This document shows, one piece after another, positions 12,201-23,322 of a DNA stretch of 64,000 nucleotides. The stretch lies in NCBI GenBank assembly GCA_964036045.1, contig OZ038392.1, positions 36,283,330-36,347,329 of the forward strand, read 5' to 3'. Both the position numbers and the translations under genes were made by a program. This stretch comes from Eutreptiella sp. 'Long Island Sound 2002'. Its lineage: Eukaryota; Euglenozoa; Euglenophyceae; Eutreptiales; Eutreptiaceae. Positions within the stretch are counted from its first letter, which is position 1, and the number at the start of each line of letters is the position of its first letter. Under the pieces are notes generated by a model. The model was not told the DNA's origin and ran no database searches. It saw nothing but the letters and a program-made list of their open reading frames with translations.

Positions 12201-14495
12201 GGACTGAGTTTGCATCCTCTGTTCTTTTGGGATGATAGTGCATTGGGCATTGAGCATTGGGATTTCCCCCCCGCTTTCTCTCTCCGGCAGCTGGTGTTCA
12301 AGCACATGGGAATGGATGTACAATCTGGTGGATTTTGGACAGTGCCTTTGGGTATGTGTTTCGCCAATAAGAATCGAACCTTCGTGTGCAAAAAGAGGCA
12401 GTGATTTTTCATGGCCCAGCCAGCAGTTGATTGCTGCCACTGCCACGAAGCGTATTCAAAGCCAAAGGATGTTTCTCTAAGTTTTGTATCTGATTGTATG
12501 GTGCCCTGGTGGTCAAGGCAAGTACCTCTTTTGCCAAGAGAACGCAGTTTTCCTGATGCATTTCTGTGGATGCAACAGTACAGTGCAAGTAAAAACATCC
12601 TGAGTAAAGATTATGCCCCGCGTTCCAGACTGTGGTAATTTGTACCGCCTACAATACCACTCACTACCGACTACAACACCACACACTGCCTGGTGGGGGA
12701 GCAAAATGCAAGCACAATACCACCTACTACCGACTACGACACCACACACTGCCTGGTGGGGGAGCAAAATGCAAGCGGGCCAAGTTTCTGGGTGATAAGT
12801 CGTTGCCCAATGTGCATAGGAACATAGCATGGGCACTATAGATTTGGGTACAGTTGCAGAAGAGCACAGATGATGTGGAGATGTCTGATGGTGCTGGGGC
12901 AGATCAAGGGTGCCTGGCCTATCCTACTGCTAGGGGCAGTTTACTCACCAGTTGGGGATTGTGAGGCATCATGGGAAGGACCATCTGTGCCCCTGCAAGC
13001 TGGTGGGTCGGTGGGTGGGCCTGGGTTGAGCGGGCAACTGCACGTGCCTGTTTGGTGTGGGGATGCTTACAGCACAAGTAGAAACAATGTTCTGTCACAC
13101 AGAAGAGGACAGGCAAATCTGCGGGGCTGCTATGTCAGGTGTGTCAGGGGAATCATCTTCAAAAGGGAAAAAACAGTTGAATGAAGCCAGTTTTTGCTTT
13201 AAACTTTGGATTATCAAACATTATTCCAATGCCAAAATCTGCGTTGGTTTTCAATCAAGCGTGCTCTTGGCAGGGCCAAGAGCGCCTCACACATGCACCT
13301 CCTGGAATGAAGTGAAAGACATCCCTCATTCTTACAAACCGTTAGTGAGCCTAAGCAACAAAGAGGGGAGGTAATGCAGAAACATTCCCCAAAATTCAAA
13401 GCTGTATGAGATCAAAGGGCTCACACACACACACAAAACATGCGTTCATGACCTTAAGTGACAGACAAAATTGTCACCAAACCCAGAGGGGACAGAAAAA
13501 GAAGAAAAATACCCCAAATATCTCAAACATGATTCACTGCACACATCCCTGTTCTACACGGCCATATATGCACCAACGTTAACATGCATGGGTTAATAAA
13601 TACGTGCATGAACGAGTGTAACCGAGCATGAGTGAAACGGAGTGTGCACGAACGAAGCTATGCTCATGCACAGAAAAACATGGGAGACCACACGCTAAAA
13701 AGAAGCAACAAACCAAAGTCTGCACAAACGAACATAGCCATCTGAGAACAAATGCCGATATGCACGAACAAAAACATGCACGGACAATGCAGACAAGAGA
13801 GAAACATGCGTGCATCATGAACCAGGTCCTAAGTTGATTCTCCACAATACGTTGTGTCAAATAGTTTTCATGCTCTTTCATTGCCAATTCTCTTTTCATC
13901 AGTGTTACACACTGAAAGGAATAACTAAATCAAAAGGTTCTGTTCCGCTCATAAATTGCAAAATTGATTCGTAGAGACATGCAACCAAACGACGGATGCA
14001 AACAAAGACATGAGAAGTAACGAAAACGACTTGACAAGACCAACAAACAGATGCCAGGTTGGTCGTTAAGTTTCCAACCAACCAAAATGCTTGCGACCAT
14101 GAAGAATATCCTTACAAAGACCATAAATTCAAACTCCAAGTTGATTCTTCATGTAAGTTGGAAAGTTCTCGTCTCCACTTACCCACAGCTAAGTTTTCAA
14201 TAAATTGAACTCGGGCAAAAGGCTTTCCATCGTTGAATGAGACATTCAAATCCACACGGATGAACACACATTTGCCCTTCACGTCCACATGGAGTGAGGG
14301 TTCTGTTTTTGCACAAACGAACAACCATTGATGACGCCTTTTGTAGTTCTCGAGTTTTCGGTATGAAGTCTCTCGTGATCAACATCTCTCGAGTATTCAC
14401 AACAGAGTCTCTTGTACCATCATGCTTGCGGTCGATTGCCTTCAAGGCCTTGCCGTCATTCGAGAAAAAGATGTAAAGTTGATTGAAAACAAGCT
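9231..14495. other. No recognisable gene
   Basis: About 5.3 kb of unique-looking sequence. It holds poly-C runs at 9878-9894 and 10403-10418, a C/G-rich stretch at 10.86-10.99 kb, the 63-bp duplication at 12.65 kb, and A/T-richer sequence from 13.4 kb. Short open frames show no family motif. Confidence 0.5.
12651..12776. repeat. 63-bp tandem duplication
   Basis: Two adjacent copies, from 12651 and from 12714, of a 63-bp unit containing CTGCCTGGTGGGGGAGCAAA. They differ at about three positions. Confidence 0.85.
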
Positions 14496-14500
14496 GGCAC
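14496..14500. repeat. Target-site duplication GGCAC, Element 1, left
   Basis: GGCAC directly precedes the LTR at 14501 and recurs directly after the other LTR at 37661-37665. This is the 5-bp duplication expected from Ty3/gypsy integrase. Confidence 0.85.
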
Positions 14501-15292
14501 AGAAAGTTTTATAGTGATTTCAACACTGTGTGTTTGTTGTGCCTCTCCTGCTGCTTGCTGCTGGTGTAGGATTCCTGCTGCTTGTTTTTGATGAGGAAAA
14601 TGTTTTATTGTTGAAATACAAGCAATCCAGGATAACCCAAGCCAAAGATAAGAAAGTAGAAGATAAACAGGATCAAAGCATGAAGGGCTGCAGTCACAAA
14701 GAGTTAGATAAAGACAACTATCAACAATAGACCACAGCAATTAGCATACATTGCAGCCCAGGATGAAATATTTTACATGTTTGAGAAAAACTGATTGGAA
14801 AACTGCCCTAAGTGCTCACTCTCACCCACAGTGCCATCTTGAGATGTGCACTCTTTGTTTTTGGGTCCCATAGGTGCTGAGGTGGCATGGCTTGTGGCGT
14901 TGAGGTCACTGCCATGTCACATGGGATATTCCTACTTAGCTAGGCTGACTGGGTATTGAACCCAGGACCTCTCAAAAAGAGGTGCCCCAGCCCCCTAGGG
15001 TGCATACCACTAGGATAGCTAAGAATTCATGAGAAAACATAGATAAATTCATAGGCTCTGCCCTCAGTATATCAGTGCCTCAGCAACCCAGGAAAAGATG
15101 TTTTAGTGCCTATAGCTTGGGGATAAAGGGGTCCACACCACATCCACATTTAGTGTTTGGTTCCATAGGTCAAAATGTGTTATCACCCATTTTGGGTGGG
15201 CCAATACTAAGATAAAAATGCATGAGTGCTTAGAGCACCTCTAATACAACTAAAGTATACCCTAAAGCATTGGAAAAGCACTTTTTCTTACT
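14501..15292 (-). repeat. 3' LTR of Element 1 (792 bp)
   Basis: Near-identical to 36869-37660, in the same orientation and of the same length. On the minus strand it starts AGTAAGAAAAAGTGC and ends TATAAAACTTTCT. The ends are a short imperfect inverted pair (AGTAAG/AGAAAG) and lack the usual TG...CA. It holds a tRNA-like segment (14951-15023). Confidence 0.9.
14951..15023 (-). promoter_or_regulatory. tRNA-like A and B box motifs inside the Element 1 LTR
   Basis: On the minus strand TAGCTATCCTAGTGG resembles a Pol III A box, and GTCCTGGGTTCAATACCC, about 60 nt further on, resembles a B box (GGTTCRANYCC). The spacing suits a tRNA with a long variable arm. The same pair occurs in the other LTR at about 37319-37391. 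It may be an internal promoter or the relic of a tRNA-derived SINE captured by the LTR. Confidence 0.5.
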
Positions 15293-15299
15293 CCCCCCT
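15293..15299 (-). promoter_or_regulatory. Polypurine tract of Element 1
   Basis: On the minus strand AAGGGGG abuts the first base of the 3' LTR, as expected of the plus-strand primer for reverse transcription. Element 2 has AGGGGGG in the same place. Confidence 0.75.
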
Positions 15300-17555
15300 T
15301 GTGCTGTGGTGGCCACTACTGTCGCATTTAAAGGAAAAAGGGATTTTTTCTTGGCCCTTCCTTGGTTTCCACACCTACTTTAAAATACCTATAGCTTCCC
15401 TAACACTGGAAAAGAGCGCTTTACCATGGCCAGCGACTCTTGCTGCATTGTTGATGACAATCTCCAACAGAAAAGTCAGCACTCTTGGCGCTGCCGGGGT
15501 TCTTGTGGCTTGGTGGGGTTAGAGTAGGGCATGCCAAGACCATATGCATGTGCATCCCTCCCTCCAAGCTACAGTGTAACACAACCCAACGCCAGACTCT
15601 CATAGGACGCTCGACCCAAGTCTCAAGGAACCTGATGGAGACACGTGTCCTGGTACTGGGGCGAGGGTGCGCCGATTTAATTAGAATTGCCCCTTGGAGG
15701 GGTCTTGATTCTGGTTCAGTCTCCTGCTGCTGCTTTTCGGCCAGAACAGCGGCCTACTCAACGAGGCTTTGCGAGGAGGTCTGCACAACAGAGGAATGGG
15801 AGGATGAGATACGAATCCACGCAAACGCGAAGCGATAGCACCTAAATCGGTTCAATGACGGCCTAGAATTTTTCTGAAGGCACACACCCGGACAGAATCC
15901 AATTGTGCATCAGATGCACATTTTTATAGAATTTGTAGTCATCTCTTGATTTTTTAAATCAAGAAATTCTTACGCAGAAAAAGGCGGCGCGCAGGAGCGG
16001 CTCCTAGCGAAGCGCCGGAAAATAAAGAAATAATGAGATTATAAACGTATGTCTAACGTAATGCCAAAAATGACGAGACACACATAGATAGATACAAATA
16101 GTGATTCCACGCACGTTGCCAGACACAATGAAAATTCAAGAATTCAACAAGCCAACAAAAAGACTTCGAGGAATCAGGTACAGTCTGCAGGTGTGCTCGT
16201 TTTGCTTGAGTCACGGACAGTGCTCGCCTTGTGTCGTCGTCTTCAAGCCTGGTAGCACGATAGAACACAATAGAGGGTTAAGACTGTAAGATTGCGGATG
16301 ATTAGAGGTAAGATCAGGGTGATTAGACATACACACAAGTGCATAGCGACGTTTTTCGCTTGTGTCAAGCGTTCCCCTCACCTTGCTTCACTCTCCAGCG
16401 GTGAGTAAGGTAGGTAAGCCCAGGTGGGGCCACCCCCTGGTAGAGTTCGTGATTGTGGGATTGATTGTTAGGTAAAAAGAAAGATTGAACCAGGTTGTTT
16501 GGAAACTCGTGCATCCTTGTGCATTCACACACGCATTAAAGGGTAAGCCACGCGAGGTGCGCACCGTACAACCCTTGTTTAGGTTACCCAGGGGCTCCAC
16601 CCCATGTTCTATAAGAGAATGGGTGGAGTTCCTTGAGCTTGCTTGCTTGTACTAAGGTTTGAGGACAGCGTATTATAGGGCTACCTGAGAAGCGTATAAT
16701 ACGTGGAGGTAGTCTTGGTTCCTCAGCCGCAAAACTCAGTCATTTGCCTTTGCTTTACAGGTGGGAAGGTCAGGGTGATTGGTGCAGCAGCGTTCGCTTT
16801 TTTTTCCTGCCCTGCTAAACAAGGGTGCTGATCCCACAAACAAATAACTCCGCTTCTGCCTGTGGCAAGGCCAGGAGTCCGACTCCATCGACATATGCGC
16901 TGTGCACGCCCCAAGAGCACTCCTTCCCTCCAAGCCCTAGCAAGGAAATGCGTTGTCGCGTCCCTGTTAGGCCACAGACGCTTAGTAGCTTTGTGTTTTC
17001 TTGTACTCTCACAGGTGAGCCGCTAGGGCTCTTGTCCTCATCTTCAACGAAACCTAGTAGAGCGTGCGTGTAGGAGTGGTAGTCCTCAGTGGGGGCTTGA
17101 GCCAGTTGCAGTAGCGCTCGCCCACCAGGATGGTGCCACTGTAGGGTGTGTAGGACTTGTAGTGCGTGTGTCACTGTTCCACCCGTTTCCTGCAATTTTA
17201 GCCGGGTTGGTGGGCAGTGGCAGTGGTTAGGCTAGATTTTGGCCATCGTAGCAAACAGGCGTTTTCAAGCCTTCATAGCTTTTGGCCACCCCTCCCTGTA
17301 GTAGACAGATGGGTAGGGAAAACAATACCTGGATTAGTACGCTGGGTATTGCCCCAAGGTTTTGCGCCAGCACAGAAATTGGGCGCTTAGGGGAGGAGAG
17401 ACCCGGGGCGTACCCCGTGGCACCGGTTAAGACAATCCTCCAGATTTAGCAAGCGGGCAGATTTGGGTATAATTAGGACACCACTTCTGCGGCTTGCTCT
17501 CAGGACCCTAGGAATAGCACACTCACACATACGCTTAGGCAGGTAAGGGTAAGGT
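15300..17555 (-). other. Long noncoding region of Element 1 between integrase and 3' LTR
   Basis: About 2.2 kb without a credible gene. Several blocks match the equivalent part of Element 2 (27.6-30.2 kb): GGCCTAACAGGGACG, AGGGCTTGGAGGGAA, CACGTATTATACGC with an inverted partner TATAATACGC, and GAGCCCCTGGGTAACCTAAA. Conservation without an open frame suggests an RNA or packaging function, or U3-like control sequence. There is no sign of an env-like protein. Confidence 0.7.
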
Positions 17556-19262
17556 TCAGTCCCTAGCTTTAGTCTTGGAGGCAAGCGTCTCAGCGAGCCT
17601 CAGCAACTCACCGAGGTTGTTCTGGGACAAGTAGTCAACCAGAACTGAGCTTAGGCGTCCCTCAGGTAGAACAAACGCAGAGAAGGGCTCCCAGGTGGCC
17701 TCTTCGACTCCAAACCCTTCCCAGAGGGTGAAGAAGCGCCAACCCTGGCGATAGCGGTGGCGTAGGACAGACTTCATCAGGTAGAAGCCCTCTTTAGCCA
17801 TCTCCTCGGCGTTCATGTCGGGGAGTTCCCCTTCAACTTCCATAGGGCTGGCAGCCCCTTGTAGGTCCAGGGCAGCGATCTCCTCATCGTTAAGCTCCCA
17901 CTCTTCCCCACAGAGGTCTTCAGGATCATAGTAGCGTTTCAGATGTTGAGCAGCGCACACCAGGGTCCCCCCTAGACGGGGAGAACACCGCACGGTTATA
18001 CGGTGTCCATCCACAGTTAGAATCTTGTAGGGCCCGAAGTATGGGTCATCGCTGGTAGAGCGTGGCCAGGCGGGTAGTCGGCTGTGGTGCACCAGCACCC
18101 AGTCCCCCTCTTGGTAGGTGGCTGGTACTCGGTGCTTGTTCTTCTTGTTCCACTGACGCTCCCTCACTCTCTGGAGCATAGCCTTGGCCTTGTCCACCTT
18201 CGCTTGTTGCTCTTGGACCCATTCACCCACGGAAGAATGGGTGTCTTCTGGGTAGGGAGCATGTGGGAACCACGCTGGGCGCCCTAGGAATAGCTCATGG
18301 GGCGAGTAGCCAGTCGCCGAACTCTCTTGGGAGTTCATCATCAAGGATATGACGGGGAGTAGTCTCACCCAGTCTCTGGTGCGTTCAGTTTTGCACCATA
18401 TCCTTACATTCTCCTTGAGGACACGAATCTGTCGCTCACATAGGGGGTTGCTCGTATGAGAGTAGGGGATCCCCGTAGACACCTGGACATTGAGGGATCT
18501 CAGGACCCTCTTGTACCAGCCGGTATCTGAGCGTACTCGTACGTCCTCATCGGAGTTGGTCTCTTTGGGCGCCCCATAGACACAAAACCACTCCTCCAGG
18601 AGTATCTTGATAGTCTCCTCCCCTGTAATGTGCTTGGTACATGGGAACACCCTGGTAAACCTGGTCAACCCACAGGTTACCACGAGGGCGAAGTCATAGC
18701 CCCCGAACTTCGGCATCTCCGTGTAGTTCATGTATAGAACACTGTTAGCACAGTGAGGGATGGGCAGGGTCGAGTAGAGACCTCTGTCCCTGATATCCCC
18801 TGGTTTGCAGGACCTGCACGGGCACTTGTCCACGATAGGCTGGAGGGTTTTCCGCAGTTGGTCGTCAGTCCACGTAGTGTGGAACCACTGCTTGAATAGC
18901 CTCAGGGTACGGTCAGCACCCACATGACCGCTGGACTCATGGGTCCACTTCAGCAGCACTGGGACTCTGTCCCTGGGTACCACGATGCGGTCCTCGTGCC
19001 AGAGGTAGCTCTTGTCCCTCTTCCACTGATCTTGGTTGACCAGGAGGCGTTCAAGGCGTTTCTCCAGGCGCTTGTAGATATCCACAAACTCCTTCAGGTA
19101 CTCCAATTGTAGGAGTCCATCTAGGGGGCGTATCATCGTCATGTTGAGGTCCAAGTGGACGTCCATACGGCTGAACGCCTCCTTAGCCAGCGCTTCAGAC
19201 CGGGCACCAATCAGGGCGTCGAAGTTGTTGCGGCTGATGTAGTCTGCACACTCGTTCTTCAC
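17556..19262 (-). pseudogene. Element 1 integrase with C-terminal chromodomain
   Basis: A 568-codon frame. The zinc-binding H-H-C-C module is intact (H108, H113, C149, C152). In the catalytic core the second Asp (D240 in SDEDVR) and Glu (E276 in CERQ) sit 35 residues apart as in the D,D-35-E rule. The first Asp is replaced by Asn (N179 in YMNYTEM); Element 2 has YVDFIHG there. The tail, at about residues 485-545, has RQGWRFFTLWEGFG and EEATWEP, the chromodomain pattern used by chromoviruses to reach heterochromatin. The frame is long and open, so the lesion may be recent, but the protein should be inactive. It continues the RNase H frame at 19.3-19.8 kb. Confidence 0.88.
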
Positions 19263-19840
19263 TCCCTGGATATGGTGTACTGTCAGTCGTAGTTGGGTGA
19301 GGTAGGTCTACCAGCGTCGTCGCTTGGCCTTCTCAGGTGGGGGACACTTCTGAAAAGTGCGGACCGGCTCTTGGTCGCACAGCCAGACCACAGGGTTGCT
19401 CCCCAACAGTCGTGCTTGTGAGGATAGCACTAGCATACCCGCGAGCAATTCCTGCTCATAGGTGGAGTAGTTCCCCCTGGCCTGGTTCCATTTCCAGTTC
19501 CAGTGGCCCAGAGGTACTAGGACCCACTTGTCGTCAGGGTAGCTGTGCTTGAGAGTTCCATCTCGGTTGAGACCTTCAGTCCCCCATTGGGAAATTGCCG
19601 AGTCGAACTCCTCCTTCTCTAGTGCTTGCCATTGGAACAACGTTCCACCACCGCCCACAATGCTGGCGTCGGTCACCAGGATAATCTCCCCTTGTGCCCT
19701 AGGCACGCCCAAGCACTTAGCGTTGGCCACCTTGTCTTTGAGCTCGTCAAACGCTTATTGCTCTTATGGGCCCCAGCGCCAAGTAGTACTCTTCTTGATC
19801 AGGTCCGTCAGAATGGCGCTGGTGTAGGTGAAGTTTTTGA
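19263..19840 (-). pseudogene. Element 1 RNase H and RT thumb/connection remnant
   Basis: From the junction with Element 2 the minus strand reads IKNFTYTSAILTDLIKK, then two stops near 19,760, then a long frame with ITDASIVGGGGTLFQW (first RNase H Asp), NYSTYEQELLAGM (Glu) and WLCDQEPVRTF (Asp). A TAG near 19,310 replaces a Trp codon present in Element 2 (RRW-stop-TYL versus RWWTYL), after which LTVHHIQGVKNECADYISRN runs into the integrase frame. It is the direct continuation of the RT at 31.6-32.7 kb. Confidence 0.85.
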
Positions 19841-19845
19841 TATGG
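19841..19845. repeat. Target-site duplication TATGG, Element 2 composite, left
   Basis: TATGG directly precedes the LTR starting at 19846 and recurs at 31631-31635, directly after the inverted LTR. The target is codon sequence of Element 1 RT (CCATA on its coding strand). Confidence 0.85.
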
Positions 19846-20557
19846 AGTAAGAAAACGTCACTGCCATGTCTTTCTTGGAGGGCTTGATCCAGGCCAAGCC
19901 CCCCTTAAAACCCTTTTGTTGATGCTAAGACTAACTTAACTTATTTTTTTCTCTCTTTTGAAGCACTAAGTACACTTTCTCAAAGTAACTAGGGTTGTAA
20001 CCCTAGCCCCCCCATGAAGTTCACCCCTACCACTCAACTGAGCGGAGGTACCTTCCTTCATGGAGGATATACCAAAAAAAAATAGGCATTTCATGCTTTA
20101 GGCCTTGGAGGTTAAGCCTAGTGGTCTCCCACCCCAAGACCCCTATACTCAATTGTTTCTACCACTTATTGTGGTCCTACTTTTTAACTGTTTCTGAATT
20201 CAGTTGCTTGGCCAAGTCATTTTCTGTGTTGGCCTGACATCTATGCCCCACATTCCTAACCAGCACCATTTCACCCAAAAGAGTGCACATGAAGTGCCTG
20301 ATGCTATCTAGGAGGCCAGAGTCAGTCCAGTTTTCATATAAAATCTTTTGTATTATCCATTTGTGATTGAATCTTTGTGTTTATACCTGCATTGTCTATC
20401 TGCAGCCCTTCTGTGTTACACTGGATTCCAAAACCAATCATTGATTCGATCCACATCCTGTTCTTGCTCTACTTGCTGCTTTGGTTTTGGGTTTTCAACT
20501 TCAAAACCTGCAGGATTTCATCAAAATATCTAGGGCATTAATCAAGAACATCTTTCC
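19846..20557 (+). repeat. 5' LTR of Element 2 (712 bp)
   Basis: It begins AGTAAGAAAACGTCACTGCC and ends ACATCTTTCC. It matches 30188-30899 directly and 30919-31630 inverted. A TATA-like CATATAAAATC lies at about 20333-20344 and would suit a promoter. A partial tRNA-like A-box word (TTAAGCCTAGTGGTCTCC) lies near 20112-20129, without a good B box. Confidence 0.9.
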
Positions 20558-20571
20558 TGTAGCAGAGACAG
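20558..20571 (+). promoter_or_regulatory. Primer-binding site of Element 2
   Basis: TGTAGCAGAGACAG follows the LTR directly. It parallels GGTAGCAGAGGCAG in Element 1 and resembles the TGGTATCAGAGC-type site complementary to initiator tRNA-Met, with mismatches. Confidence 0.6.
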
Positions 20572-20639
20572 TCCCTTGTGACCTTTTGAACCGACCCTGA
20601 GAAGAAGTGCAGCACACAAAGCTCAACAACAAGTTCATC

Positions 20640-22849
20640 ATGTCCACGCCAAGCGTCTGGACCTGGCCCATAAGAACTGTCCAAGTACAAATGGGCAGCA
20701 TGGCCCACCCTATGAGTGAACCACCTTACCGAGCTCCACATCTCAGTGGCGCATCTGGGTCCCAAGGAGATCCAGAACGCAGAAGGGCGGAAGAAAAAAC
20801 AATCCTTACCACCGAGACCTTAGGGGCCACGGTGGAGACAGCCTGCATCATCTCCACAGGCGTGTAGCAGCCTCAGTCTCCCGATCTGCCTGTCCGGCTT
20901 CATCCGATTGTTCCGATCCGATCCGATTGGAGGCCCTGAGGAATACGAGGAGCTGAGGAAGAAAATGGATGAATACATCCTCCATGAGGACTACTACAAA
21001 TCCATTCGTGGAGAAGATGGGGAGGAGACATTGGCAGTACACGGATCCGGACCACGTACAGACCTAGGGTCCTACACGCACTCTGGCCCCCTGTCCGACA
21101 GAGCCGAGACAGCATCCCTGCCAAGACGACCGAGACCCGAGTATCCAAGAGCATGTTGTCCAACCCCAAGGGCTCCCGAAGTGGGCCCAACTCGAGTTGA
21201 GGAACACCATGATCCAAGGCCAACCTACGGTGCCCTGGATCATACGGCCGAACCGCTGGCCAAACTTCTGTCTGGATCAGAAGATCCAGATGCGACGGCC
21301 CTATCGGAGGCCATGAAGGCGAAACTGGGTATTGCAGAACCCTTACCCAAGCCAGAGTTGTCCTCCCCCTCTCCCGGACTGAGTACCCTGGCCGAAGATC
21401 TTAAGAGATCAAGGGTCTCAAGGCTGTTGCCTAAGGTCACCTGCCCCAGCCCCTTTCACCCCCGTGCCAGGACAGTGCCCATGGCTGAACTACACGACGT
21501 GCCTGTCACAGAGACTGAGAAAAGAGGGCTGTCAGCCCTGGCACCTCTTGCCGGCGTATTGCCTTCAGGCCTAACTCCGGGGGGTGGGAAGACGGGCAGA
21601 CCTATTGCCCAGGGGAACATCCAGCTGGAACTGCCGGAGTTCGACCCCAAAAATATGCCCGAATGGGCAGAAGAATTTGCTGAGTTCCTTTTGCTGACTG
21701 GCCAATCCCATGTGGATGTGGCCACCAAATGCTCCCTGCTGAAACGCTCAAGCAAAAAGAAATTTTTGCAAAAACAGGTGAAACAGATTGTGAAAACCTG
21801 TTCCACCTGGGCAGAGGTACTCCTTGGAGAAAACATTCCCAGTCTATGAGACTGACCTCAATGTGCGCACACAGATAGAGGAGCTACCTATGCTCCCTGA
21901 GTTTCCTTCCGCTGCGCGAATCTCTGAATACGTGTGCGACTTGGAGTATCTGTTTTCGCGGATGAACGTGGGCTCCTACGGAGCCACTGAGCCCCACCTG
22001 TGGCTCATGACTAAGATCCCCCAACGTACGTGGGATGATTGCCGCTCTACCTCTGAGAGGAAGAGTCGGACCCACGCGTACGATGAACTGTTGGACCTCC
22101 TGATTGAGCTGGCTCTTGAGAGGGAGAATGACTCCCACATGGAGAAATTCCTCAAGAAGCACTTGGGTCGAGGTGGTACCCCAACCCCCGAACGTGGCGA
22201 CGGGAAAGGGCCTAAAAATCCCACTAACACCAACCAGGGAGGTGGTAAAAAGAGGGGTAACCTACGAGCCATGAATGAGGTTAAACCTGATGCAGGTACA
22301 CCCCCTCTGTTCTACCGCAAACCTGTCAATGACAAGGGAGGGCCTTGTCATGCCTCTGACTGCGATCACCGCAGTAGCTGTATGCTGCAGATGAAACGAC
22401 AGCAGCATACCAAGGATGGGAAACCTGTGACCCATCAGGATCATTTCAGGTGTACCATCACCTGTGGGTATTGTGGCAAACGTCGTCACTACGAGGACGA
22501 ATGTCACATAAAGAAACGCGAGAGTGATAAACTCAAGCGTCAGGAGGCCGAACGCCAGAAGACCCAAACACCCACCAGAAATCCCCCGAATGGGGATAAA
22601 GGTGGTAAAGGAGGTGGCAAGGGGGGTGGCAAAAATGGACCCCCTAACCCCCAGAGGTGCTCATCAGCGCCCGTTGCTACACCCACTCCTGCTGCTACAC
22701 CCGCTCCTGCCGTAGGTGATCCCAAGAAGCGCCCCCAGGGGGATAAGGCTACCTCTGAGGGGAATAACTCCAAGAAGAGGGGCTTGGCCTGGATGGCCAG
22801 GTCCCTCATTGCTGCAGGGTCGGATGTCAAGTTCCCTGATGAGGAGTAG
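20640..22849 (+). pseudogene. Element 2 gag (two frameshifts)
   Basis: Likely start is ATG at 20640, about 80 nt after the primer site. The frame breaks near 20,868-20,905 and again near 21,830, where TWAEVLLG must join KTFPVYETDL; Element 1 has TFADMLVALERQYRTYETDL continuous. The central part (about 21,620-22,160) is the retrotransposon gag helical region (LPEFDPKNMPEWAEEFAEFL, YDELLDLLIELALERENDS). Near 22,450-22,510 is a CCHC zinc knuckle, CGYCGKRRHYEDEC, preceded by a further Cys/His cluster. The tail is Lys/Gly/Pro-rich. The frame ends at TAG (22847-22849), after which the same frame opens into protease. Confidence 0.85.
22847..22849 (+). promoter_or_regulatory. In-frame gag/pol stop codon, readthrough candidate (Element 2)
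   Basis: Gag ends at TAG and the next codons, in the same frame, are GGG GGC GGC TCC GAA GAG GAG GAC, leading into protease with no further stop. Element 1 has TGA CGG at the same place, again in frame. Keeping gag and pol in one frame split by a single stop suggests stop-codon suppression rather than frameshifting. Confidence 0.6.
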
Positions 22850-23322
22850 GGGGGCGGCTCCGAAGAGGAGGACTTGGTTTGGTGGATCCTCGTGAAAATC
22901 GGGGATCAAGTTTTTCGAGCGGTGCTTGACACCGGTGCAACACTTTCCATAGTGGCCCGTCGCCTGCTAAAGACTTTCAAGAAAACTAAGACCGTGGCCA
23001 GAAGAGTGGGGGATGGGCGTACCATCCATTCCTTGGGGGAGGTCGATGTGACTATACGCCTTGGCGACAAAACCGTGACCCAACACTGCAGAGTGCTGGA
23101 CACCGACGCCTTTGACATCGTCATTGGTACCGACTTCCTACGAAGAAACCCCCAGGTAAAAATGCTGTCTCTCCAGCGCCCTCATTCTTTGCACTGCGAC
23201 TTTGGCAGTGGGCTATTCTCCGTACCTTTGGAGCTGTCAGGACGAAAAGAGTCTGGGCTGCGCTACGCATCCAAGACTAACTATCGTACTCAAAACTACC
23301 AATTGGCCCGTCACGTTCTTGG
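22850..23322 (+). CDS. Element 2 retropepsin-like aspartic protease
   Basis: The frame continues from the gag stop. VLDTGATLSIVARRLL holds the catalytic D-T-G, and IVIGTDFLRR is the matching strand before the C-terminal helix. The domain spans about 150 residues, usual for Ty3/gypsy. It reads on to NYQLARHVL, where a one-base shift near 23,322 leads into the next domain (LENGLAALQVNLDEIQ). It would process the polyprotein. Confidence 0.85.

Noticed and set aside
14501-15292. The 792-bp repeat as a stand-alone tRNA-derived SINE or DNA transposon
   Set aside because: Both copies have equal length, adjoin a purine tract or a primer site, and are flanked by a single 5-bp duplication at their outer sides only, which defines LTRs.
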